Below, piece by piece: positions 52,282-64,000 of a stretch of 64,000 nucleotides of DNA; positions within the stretch are counted from its first letter, which is position 1, and the number at the start of each line of letters is the position of its first letter. Source of the DNA: Sarcomyxa edulis (lineage: Eukaryota > Basidiomycota > Agaricomycetes > Agaricales > Mycenaceae); NCBI GenBank assembly GCA_009761415.1, contig QUOL01000010.1:1178001-1242000 (forward strand). The letters run 5' to 3'. Below the pieces are notes generated by a model. That model was given only the letters and a program-made list of their open reading frames with translations, was not told the DNA's origin and searched no databases. A program made the position numbers and the translations under genes.

Positions 52282-53754
52282 ATGGACATTCAGTACAACC
52301 TCCCCCAGGAAATTCACGTCCTCTTACCTTGCCACAACGACGACGCAAGAGACCTCATCGCCGCAGGAGACGACCATTCCGTACACGTTATCCAAGTCGT
52401 ACGTTTGACGCGCCGTCTCTTCATCTGTATCCTCCAATTTAGTATACTTTCGTCAGACAGGATCTGGTTGCACTCCACTTGCTTCGTTCCATGTCGGCTC
52501 AAAGATAACAGCGTTGGCATGGTCCACCCGGACGGTCTCTCCTTCATCAACTACTGAGTGGACTATCGAGTGCGTTCCATGTTGTCGAGGAATTTCGTCT
52601 GCTGAAATTTTCGTCCAGGCTCACGGCAGCATGTGCCGACTTTGGGCTGCACCTCCTGACAAAGTCTTCAAGGGACGCCGAACACGTATTTGCGTTCGGT
52701 GGAGGACTGAGTGGCCACCACGGAAAAGTAGGCAATCATTTGGGTTCAGTGAGACACGGTTATTCACACAATGCAGGTAACTGACATGACCTTTTGCGGA
52801 GGTCGTGGGGAAGACAGCGCAAGATATGTTGCAACAGTGTCCGGTAAAGTGCTTGTCGTGATTGATGTCCTGGTATCCCATCTCATTCTCAATGGCCAGA
52901 CGATAAAATGCTCATGGTTTGGGACCTTCATCCTACCATAGATATTTCCTCCAATGCCACTTCACCAGGCCACTCTCCGGAAATGTTCTCACCACTGGTC
53001 TCAGAACGTCCACAACCAACAGCATATGTTATCCCCTTTCCACATCCACTAACCACGGTCAACTCGCATCCGTCCTCCAGTAAGGAGTTTCTAGTCTCGG
53101 ATTGTCGCGGCTCGATATTTTTAATCGACTGGCGCTCCGATCCCGCTGACAGGGACCAAGATAGCTGGCATCATTCAAGCATCGTTGAATTCATTGAACC
53201 ATTCGCTTTAGCTGGAGCCTCCAAAGGCCACGAGACCCAATGGTCAGGCTCTGTGGCATGGCATCGGGACTCGCCCAACGTGTTGGTATTTTCCCTTTGT
53301 TCCTGAATATAAAAATGTCTCTAATGCGGTGATTCAGAATTGGGGCTACATACGGTCCAAGATTCTCCATATGGGATATATCGCTCCTTCAAGGTGGAAA
53401 GCCAGGAACAACGGGCCCTACTTTTCCAGAAGGTGGACATCGCTTTCGGTGATGACAACTCTTACCTGTTCAATGCATTGATAATCTGATAGATTCTTGA
53501 TATATATATATATATATAGATGGTGCCAAACATTTCCTGAATACTTTGCCATATCGACCTCATCTCCCGGGAAAGGCGCTACTATTCACGTCCATAACAC
53601 AACCTATGTCCACGCCCAGCCGACTATCTTTACTCTTCACCCACGTCCTCGTTTTGTGCGAGACTTTGATTTTATGGCTCTGCAGGGTATACCGAGAATC
53701 GCGGCTGCAGTTGGAAGAGAACTGTATATATTTTCCATCGGAGAGGACGCATGA
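52282..53754 (+). CDS. WD40 beta-propeller protein, Nup37-like
   Basis: Exons 52282-52398, 52457-52569, 52619-52727, 52777-52843, 52900-53281, 53338-53448 and 53520-53754 encode 377 aa. WD-type strands are visible: VGSKITALAWS, GHHGKVNDMTFC followed by ATVSDDKMLMVWDL, FLVSDCRGSIFLIDW, and GATYGPRFSIWDI. The order and sequence resemble nucleoporin Nup37 of the Y complex, but this is judged by eye. The last intron ends after a (TA)n run. The donor of intron 5 (GTTGGT at 53282) was picked because only it keeps the frame. Confidence 0.85.
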
Positions 53755-53893
53755 TAGCATACATTCCTATTTACAACTATAAATAACAACTTTTCGAAAG
53801 ACGACTATCGTAAAAACCAAGACGAAAAAACCAATTTTACAAGTAGAAACAAGACTAGATTACGAGTAACTTCGACAAACCTAACGCCCATAC

Positions 53894-56800
53894 CTAACGC
53901 CCATAACTCTGTGGACCAGAGGGATGCATGTGATGATACGGCATTTGGTTCTGATGGTGATGGACCTGTTGGCGGTGCTGAGGCCCCTCACCGTAATGCG
54001 ACATCTTCGGCGTGTCATCAGGCGGACTACCCCCAGACGAACTCTGTTCCATATTCTCGCCGAACCCCAATTCCAAAAACATATTGCGCCAGTAGTGCGC
54101 GTCGAGTTCCGAGGCGTGATTGGGGACGGCTGGGACAAAGTAATTCGATCCGCCGCTAACGCTGCTTCGCGCGGGTATATCGGGACTATATTCGGACTCG
54201 TTTGTTGATGATGAGTGGCGAGGGGAAGTAGGGAAGTGGAAGGAAGTTTCCTGGTGTTGGACCGGTGGTGGTGGGTATATTTGATTCGACGAGGATTGAA
54301 TAGAGCCGTGAGAGCTCGAGGGACCTATTATATTATACGTCAGACAAAGGTACATTGGAACCCATCCATTTTGTGCCTCACCTTGAAGACGAGGATCTAT
54401 TGGTAGATTGTCGTACCGATCCTTGTCGTTCCTCCGTGCCTTGAAGATATCATTAGTGACGAGACTGCGGAGGAACCGCGCGTGGTAGGCTGCCGACGTG
54501 GAGGCCGGAGAGAGCATCGAGGCATCTTGGTAGACATCCGCGGTTTTGGAGATGATCGAATGGATATCATGCTGTGTACCCTCGTTCAGTTGTGCGAGAG
54601 TGCTGGAACTGCGAAGGAGCTGTTTGAGAGTGTCAGTAAGGAACCCCGGGATAGCAATAGTACAAACTCGTACTCGTAGCAGAAAGACGGCGCAGTAGGC
54701 CGACATGACGGTGATCGAGTCTTGGCCATAGCGCTGTATGCAAGATAGGATTAGGCTGCAGACAAAGTGTCAGGACAATAGCACTCACAAGCATACTCAT
54801 GGATGCAAAGTCCTTTGAGAGTATTTGCAGGGCCTCCATAGCACTACTACAGCAGGCAGATAATGCTTGCAGGCTAGGGCTCGAACGACTCGACTATGCA
54901 CAAATTAGTTAGTATGCAAAAAGTGGTCATTCCTGAAGGAAACATACCGGTGCCAACGAAGCCTGTATCCCAAAGCTGTTCAAGAACAGCCTGATATACA
55001 GCCTGAAAAAGTTGAGAAATGAGAAATGGAAAGAGTCGCCGTTTGCTGGAAATATATGTATTAGTATGATATAGCTAGCGCCCCGTGACATGAAGGACCT
55101 TGCCTCTTTGCATCTCTCCCTGCCACTTGTCCATCCACTGGGATAGTTTAGCGTTGCAGTTGCGCAGGACGACTTCATAGTTGAAGTCGTTGTGGCTGGA
55201 GCTCGGAGAGCCCCGAGATGTCAAGAAGACTTCGGCCGTCTCACTCTGAGTAAAACCCGGGGGGTTAGTATCGAAGCGACGCTCAAGACTAGGAAGGCAA
55301 CGTACGGCGATGCGGCGAAGCTGTACTTGAGCAGCGACGATAACGTCTTCGGGACGGATGGAAGAGCCGCCTTCCTCGTGCCAGGTATCAGAGTGTCTGA
55401 CGAAATCGTCTTCTTGCAACATGTAATTCCGACCGGTCTGGGTACTGAGGCTGCGATCGTGGGTGAAGAGAACGAGATAGGTGCGCTCTCCGTTGCGACG
55501 TTGGAGCATTTGGTACTCGGTCTCGTGGGATGGCGGTCTGGATAGGTAGCGGTTGAGATTCAGTTCGACTGCCATGCGGCATGCCTGGACACTATCGTTA
55601 GTATAGCTAGCGAACAAAGGGGGGTAACTGTTACTTGCATATCCAATGTATGTCCAAGTACGCTGAGGTGCAGGGTGAGTATATGACGACTGATAAGCAA
55701 TGGGCACCCACGTTATCGTCAGGGTCTTTCCAGTAAGTGAGACAGGCAAAAGCTTGGACGACCTCGACCCTCTTCCAGCCTTCCGCAAAAGCCTGCACCG
55801 CAAACTCATGTGCCAGCTTCTGGCACCGTTTGAATAATTCCGGTTTGAAAAACTTGCAGCCAGCCATGATGAGGGTGGTGAAGAGGAAAGGGCATTTGGA
55901 GCGAACGTAAGCGACAGAATGGAGCGCGGGATCAAAGAGGTTTATGAAGGGGTTGAGACGGAGAAAGATGAGGTCAAAGAGGACCTTGGCCTGTTCTTCG
56001 TCGATGATGCCGGCAGCAATGGGATCGCAGAGGTTGTTGTTGTTGTTGGAAGCGACGGTGCGAGCGGGCTGGGGAGGGAACGAGGCACTGCGGGTGGTGG
56101 AAGAGCTTGCGGGTGTTTCCTCGGGGTTGAGTATGGTCCTGAAGAAAGAGTTGCGCTGCCTTTCGATGAGTTTGGCGGGGAAGATGGCACCGTCTTGACG
56201 GTCTGCGTCTTCGTCGTCTTCGTCCATGTCCATGGAGCGGGATCCGTGACTGGAAGCGTATCCTTCGGCACGAGAATAAGGTAGGTTGAGAGGAGGAAGC
56301 TCATTAGAGGGGAAATGAACCCCAGGAGAGCCATACTGCTGCATACCGCTATATTTTGGGCCCTGAGGACCTCCACTGCGGGGGTCTGAGGGGGGGTATG
56401 GGGCGGCCATGGTTGACTCTGAGGTCTGTGATTTGAGCTTTGCGGTGTTGAGGCCTTTCTCGAGGCGACGGAGCATCTTGGATGCCTCTGACAACCTGCG
56501 AGGATGGCATTAGGGTGAGCTGTAGGTGATATAGGGCACCTACTTTGAGCCGGGTTTACGCCCTCTGCGATGCTTCTCAAAGACGCATCTACATGGGTGG
56601 TGTGAGTGACAGAGTGACTGATGTGAGCGGGTACTAACTCGACATTGGCGCGTTTACAGCGCTGACACTGTTTTTGGCCATCTTCTGCACCGACGCATTT
56701 CATCTGGGGAGATGGTAAGTGCCAGGTGGGGGAGAGAGTGAGTGGTGATGCGCACCTTTGCTGCGCGGCATACAGTGCATGCGCGGGCACCTCTTACGAC

Positions 56801-56904
56801 GGGAGGTTTTGTGCTGTGTGTGGATAAGGAAAGCTGATACGGGTAGTGGGATAATTCACGGCGTACATTGAATTTGAATCAGTAGGATCTGGTTGCGGGT
56901 CCAT
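53894..56904 (-). CDS. Zn2Cys6 transcription factor with middle homology region
   Basis: Thirteen exons encode 788 aa: 56867-56904, 56756-56813, 56639-56703, 56544-56588, 55712-56495, 55639-55662, 55306-55584, 55104-55245, 54948-55045, 54789-54893, 54674-54733, 54382-54619, 53894-54324. The zinc cluster uses C25, C28, C35, C45, C48 and C55, then a short basic linker (HRRGRKPGSK) and a likely coiled coil. The central region (FDLIFLRLNPFINLFDP, later TWTYIGYACRMAVELNLNRY) is the fungal transcription factor middle homology region. The His/Gln-rich tail is low complexity. Two introns (55585-55638 and 55046-55103) need GC donors (GCAAGT and GCAAGG). A nuclear regulator; targets unknown. Confidence 0.9.
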
Positions 56905-58075
56905 TTTGAATGGCGGTGATCAAGACGAGTCGGAGGGATGTTTGACTGCCGGGCTGTACCGGGATTGAAGAAAGAGAGTACTTGCAAGTGGAGCTGGAGC
57001 TGGGTCAGTCGTCGTCGTCGGAGGGTGATGATGGTAGCTAGAGAGAGATAGAAAGGTGGGACTGCAGCTGTTGTGGTTGAGAGGAAGATAGAGTGGACCT
57101 CAAATCGGGGACCATCAAACATTTATTTCGGCTTCTTATTTTCCCCGGTAAACTACAAATTTCACCGCACACAAGCTCAGCGCTCATTGTAGCCAGCCGT
57201 GGACGCAGCAGTACCTAGCTGGGCAGTAGCAGCAGTACCTAGCACTGCAGTACCTGTGGTATACCACTCGTGCTGCTCCCACTGTCTGTATCGGTACTGG
57301 CTTTAGGTTTGGCAGTGGCGCTGGTAATACGTCGCTAGGCTTTCTCCGGATCCCAAGTGCGCCTTTTCTGACTTGACCTCCTTCTCCTCCGCCTTGTCCG
57401 ACGGTGTCGGTGACACTAAAGTGAGTCTGAAATAAATTCACCGGTCTGACGGAGACTAGATACGGCAATTTCCGGTGGGGTCAATTGGCGACTAGTCCAG
57501 TTACCGCTAGTTGCCGGTGCCTGCGTACTCTCCGGTGTCCAGACACACCACCAGACCAGTTACAACAAGCCTGAACAAGTCCATCCAAGTCGATGTCTCC
57601 ACAAGGATCTAACCGTGACCGACTTGCAACTGAGGTACTGATGGACTGACTGCCGGTGTTCTCCTTCCTTTCCCATTCACCGGAATGAATTCAGTCACAA
57701 AGATATCCTTCCACTGGCGGCAGCCTGAACATTGGAACGGCTATTCACGCGGTCCGATGATTCTCTCCGTGTCTCTGTCAGCAATCAATCTACATCAATA
57801 CTATCCAAAATCTATCACCGGAATTCAGTTTAACCGCCTTCTATCTCATTTAGCTGTACTTGGGCTGTACATCGCGTCTACATTGTACTCGGTTTATCAA
57901 TCGCAATGAAACAATTAGAGTGGTCGATTTCAGCCATGGACCTAGTCCGTAGACTCAAGCCATGGACCTAGTCCGCGGTCTGTGGTGCGGTACCGTGAAG
58001 TGTGACATGTAACAGTAACATAGCCACCGTCACCTTCTTTCCAACTTCCACTTGCGCTGCTGCTCACCTGGCACC
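56905..58075. other. 1.2-kb divergent intergenic region
   Basis: This lies between the start codons of the Zn2Cys6 regulator and CDC5. It contains imperfect repeats of the trinucleotide type (GTAGCAGCAGTACCTAGC near 57217-57245) and a doubled CATGGACCTAGTCCG at 57935 and 57962. No gene is supported. Confidence 0.5.
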
Positions 58076-61035
<2,960 letters not shown>

Positions 61036-61314
61036 ATGAGTTTTGTACCAGCTTTGATGTGATATATATATATTGTATTTTTTTCCCCTTGTTTTCTAGC
61101 AACGCGTTTCTGCCTATTTCTCCGTCGCCGTGGACTCCGATGCCCTCATGGAGCGTTCGCCTTGCTTGCATTGCTTCCCGCTGAACACGAGGCCTCTAGG
61201 TGTTCGACAGTCCATCAAGGCTAAAAATGTGCTACTACTCCCACATTTCTCAGGAAAACAGTGCTTTTTCCTGCTGTTATCGATTCAGTGTAACGAACGG
61301 TGGCTCGGAACATC

Positions 61315-62316
61315 ATGCCCATCCTGGATAGTCAAAACCGCGGATTGACGCCATCTGTCTCTGTCGAGGCTCGTCCAGTCGTAACAACTACACTTTTTCC
61401 GAGTGGAACACCAACTCCGATAACTGTGGTACATTCCAACAGGAAACCCGTCCCCGTTGGGGCTATTGCCGGTGGGGTAGTTGCAGGAGCGGTGCTCGCC
61501 ATAGCCGTCGTTGTGGCTTGGGCCTGGTGGGGCAAAAGCATTAAACGAAAACAAGCAAAACAACTTCGAGAGGCGGTGAGTACAATTTTGCATCCGTCGT
61601 ACGTAGATGCCTCTCTGACTTTGATTTCTTTGCAGGCTACAAAATCCAATACTCTTCGGAATGCCGCCACCCCGGCACGTCCTCGTACATATACCTACAG
61701 ACCTATGTTCTCTCGCGAGTCATCAGAGAAAAAGGTCAAATTCGTACCCAGCCCCAAACCCATATTAAAAGATACAAAAGTCCAACCGCCCCCGCCCCCG
61801 TCTGTTCCGCCCCCACTTCGTGCTAAAACATTGCCACCGTCCCCTAATGGCGGTAAAAGCACTCCAGCGGTGCTACACAAACCCTCGAATCCTAAACCAC
61901 TGCGCTCCGTAAAAGTTTCTCAGAACTTGAGGGTACATACAGAAGCTAATGCGAGACGCCCAGAGGGTGTGCCAATGAAGTCTTCACCATTGGCAAGATT
62001 TCTACCCCACAAAGCTTCTTCGCTGAGCTCTGGTTCAGTGTACTCTACGCAGAGTGGTGAGGAGCATCAACCACGCGCGAACTTACTTGCTGCTGCCTTG
62101 GGACATCTGGGCAACACTCGTAATCCGGACTCGGCGTACTCATCTGTAGACGGACGCGGTTCTGGATCTGGCTGGTCAATCTTCCCCAGATCCAGTAACG
62201 GGGCTACCATCAATCAACCTAGTCGACTATCCCAAGCTAGCTCAGGCTCCATGTACTCCCAGCCACCTGATCCGTCTGGCATACCTATCGGTTTTGCGTA
62301 TGGGGGACCAGAGTAA
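61315..62316 (+). CDS. single-pass membrane protein, Ser/Pro-rich
   Basis: Exons 61315-61575 and 61636-62316 encode 313 aa. The 60-bp intron is a multiple of three, so an intron-retained 333-aa form is also open. A short Thr-rich N-terminal part is followed by a Gly/Ala-rich membrane segment (about residues 49-71, GAIAGGVVAGAVLAIAVVVAWAWW) and a basic stop-transfer (KSIKRKQ). The tail is Pro/Ser-rich. This layout resembles Mid2-like or related fungal cell-surface sensors, but no signal peptide is evident. The function is unknown. Confidence 0.75.
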   Translation: MPILDSQNRGLTPSVSVEARPVVTTTLFPSGTPTPITVVHSNRKPVPVGAIAGGVVAGAVLAIAVVVAWAWWGKSIKRKQAKQLREAVSTILHPSYVDASLTLISLQATKSNTLRNAATPARPRTYTYRPMFSRESSEKKVKFVPSPKPILKDTKVQPPPPPSVPPPLRAKTLPPSPNGGKSTPAVLHKPSNPKPLRSVKVSQNLRVHTEANARRPEGVPMKSSPLARFLPHKASSLSSGSVYSTQSGEEHQPRANLLAAALGHLGNTRNPDSAYSSVDGRGSGSGWSIFPRSSNGATINQPSRLSQASSGSMYSQPPDPSGIPIGFAYGGPE

Positions 62317-62434
62317 AAGGAAGTCGTGTGACAGTACTTATTGGTTTCAGGGTGTAGCAGCATTGGACGTATCACCACAGGACTTTTGTGTTATTTCCTA
62401 AATTACAGAAATCCTTAGGTACAGTATGCACGGG

Positions 62435-63142
62435 CTACCGTAGTGATTTGAAGTATTCCTACAGATTCAAATGAGAAATGTGTCAACCCGGGCAAAATTA
62501 TACCGTGCATACCTGTTCTACTTCTGCAACAGATGCTTTGAAGTTCTGCACTTGACGCCAGCAATCGAGAGGCGTGGTTGGGTTGGCTCTAACAAAGTTA
62601 TGTATCAGTAGGAAGACTTCTGTCGAATGGACAGTACACGCACTGATAGCAGGAGATGACAGCCTCCCCATCTGCCTTCACAGCAGGGAACGCGCTGAGA
62701 TCTCGCCTAGCCTGGTACCTATCGACTTTACTTCGAATCTCTTCCAAGTCCCCAACCAAAGCCGCACTACTCTTTACGTCTCCTAGAGCATCTCCTTCGG
62801 TTTCCGAGGCAGTTCCAGCCATAGACCTCTCCCGATCCAAGTTCTCCTTCTCTAGGGCCTTTTCGATTTCCTGGCGAACATTCTCTTCCTCTCTTCTCAA
62901 GTGCTCTAGTTCTGATTGAATCCGAGATCGTATATGAGCATCTAAGGTAGATTGTCGCTCTGGTGTAGTTTCCGGGGAAGCTAGACGGTCCGCGAGGTGG
63001 TTCACCACATCCTGCGAAAACTGACGGCGGGAGTGGTCAGAGTTTTTCTGGTTTAGGGAATAGCCAGTGGGTATACCTGAATGGGTGTTTCATTGCGAAA
63101 GACCTGTTCGTCTGTCTCCGATTTTGATTGCGAAGCTCCCAT
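62435..63142 (-). CDS. MIC19: MICOS complex subunit Mic19
   Basis: Exons 63077-63142, 62644-63020, 62513-62588 and 62435-62458 encode 180 aa. The start MGASQSKS fits N-myristoylation. A helical, charged middle (LEHLRREEENVRQEIEKALE) is followed by a CHCH-like end with C146 and C157 in a CX10C arrangement and the motif LDCWRQVQNFK, typical of fungal Mic19. It would act at crista junctions of the inner mitochondrial membrane. The last exon is just 24 nt including the stop. Confidence 0.88.
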
Positions 63143-63301
63143 GGATCCAAGTTGGATGGGGTCCGGTGGACGTCAGACTTTCACGATCTTGCGGCATGCT
63201 TCGGAATCTCCGATCACAGTTGGCCACAAGTTTGATCAAGTCGAGTACTTTACATGTATACTACATTATTGACTACACAATGACGGCGTCTCGTAGCCCA
63301 C

Positions 63302-63962
63302 CTATGCACCAGCTGCACGCTTGTCGTGGTATTTATGACCATAGTCAAGCAACCTGCATTTCAGCGTAAGCGTACAGACTTGAGTAGAGAGTAAAGCACC
63401 GTACCAATCAGGATCTATCTCAGTGAGTATCCGAATTCTGATCACAATTATTAGCATCGAGGCCAGTGATTGGGTGGGAGAACACTCACTGTGTCTTTTT
63501 TGTTTCTTCCATTTCATGAAAGATGACCCATCCTGACTTTGGTTTCCTCGTAAAAAGGACAGATGTCGGATGTACATGTAAAGTCTATGAGTCATTGTCA
63601 AGCTATGGACGAGCGGGTTGTTAGATAAAACGCACTTGGTTGCCTCTCACAGACCGGTACGTCCCATCAGCGACCCAGCGGGCGCCATTTCTCCAGTAAC
63701 CACTTACAAGGCAGCGCCGCAATCGTTTCGCGTCACCTTCGCAGCTCTCCAGAGGGAGATGAAACCGTTGCATGTATTTCTTGAGCTGAGAACGGATAGA
63801 GACGGCTCTTGACATGGCACGAAATGACAATGCATGCGACTTGCACCACCCAGATGACCGGCCGTATCTTGTGAAGGCATTGTAAGCTGAAGGGGTGATC
63901 AGCAGCCTCCTTATGTGGAGAGATGTTCGACACGACTCACCATTCAGCAGAGTAAGATGATC
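63302..63962 (-). CDS. DHX35-like DEAH-box RNA helicase, C-terminal part (cut by window edge)
   Basis: Visible exons 63941-63962, 63636-63886, 63490-63584, 63405-63437 and 63302-63353; the rest lies beyond base 64000. The visible C-terminus reads DHLTLLN, NAFTRYGRSSGWC, then RSQLKKYMQRF, the helicase-associated and OB-fold regions of DEAH helicases. VHPTSVLF, KSGWVIFHEMEETKKTQ and LTEIDPDW follow, close to DHX35. The helicase core cannot be seen. Members act in RNA remodelling or splicing. Confidence 0.85.
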
Positions 63963-64000
63963 CTAAAAGATGTCCGTCAGTACATCGAATGGAAAGGAAC

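Noticed and set aside
55942..56790. 282-codon minus-strand frame in the Zn2Cys6 regulator
   Set aside because: It runs through three introns of the spliced model and in another frame of exon 5; the zinc-cluster frame is the coding one.

Overview
The window is nuclear DNA of a filamentous basidiomycete, most likely an Agaricomycete mushroom. Genes are split by many introns of about 45-70 bp, neighbours are often divergent and closely packed, and the window holds a KDZ transposase, a fungal-type TET/JBP dioxygenase and an MLKL-like adaptor-kinase, all expanded in mushrooms. Exon models were built by hand from splice signals and reading-frame continuity. Every complete model closes in frame. Family names come from motif recognition, not database searches.

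Layout. 1-4.4 kb: no supportable gene. 4.97-5.9 kb: a Zn2Cys6 regulator. 5.9-12 kb: gene-poor. 12.0-14.7 kb (-): a 17-exon gene joining an MLKL-like four-helix domain to a TKL-type kinase whose catalytic Asp is Asn. 15.0-16.6 kb (+): ING-family PHD protein. 16.7-18.5 kb (-): kinetochore Nuf2. 18.6-22.8 kb (+): RecQ helicase. 23.0-25.7 kb (+): 6-phosphofructo-2-kinase/fructose-2,6-bisphosphatase. 25.8-27.5 kb (-): GT8-like glycosyltransferase.

27,717-46,778 is one inserted mobile element of about 19.06 kb. It is bounded by near-identical 1.53-kb terminal inverted repeats, followed inward by arrays of about 311-bp repeats. Inside are a full-length KDZ transposase (942 aa), a TET/JBP-type 2-oxoglutarate/Fe(II) dioxygenase with all active-site residues (529 aa), four unrecognised cargo genes, a nested 1.08-kb inverted-repeat element, and a Pol III-type tRNA-like dimer. 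The repeats are almost identical and the genes intact, so the insertion looks recent. Its left end lies only about 245 bp upstream of the glycosyltransferase start codon. This is the most interesting system here: a giant KDZ element carrying its own candidate DNA-modification enzyme.

46.9-64.0 kb returns to housekeeping genes: DDX41 (-), GALT/GAL7 (+), UMP-CMP kinase (-), a small membrane ORF (-), a Nup37-like WD40 protein (+), a Zn2Cys6/MHR regulator (-), the splicing factor Cdc5/Cef1 (+), a single-pass membrane protein (+), MICOS subunit Mic19 (-), and the C-terminal end of a DHX35-like DEAH helicase (-), cut by the window edge.

Five introns in the hand-built models need GC-AG splicing. 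The MLKL-like gene needs an 8-nt microexon.
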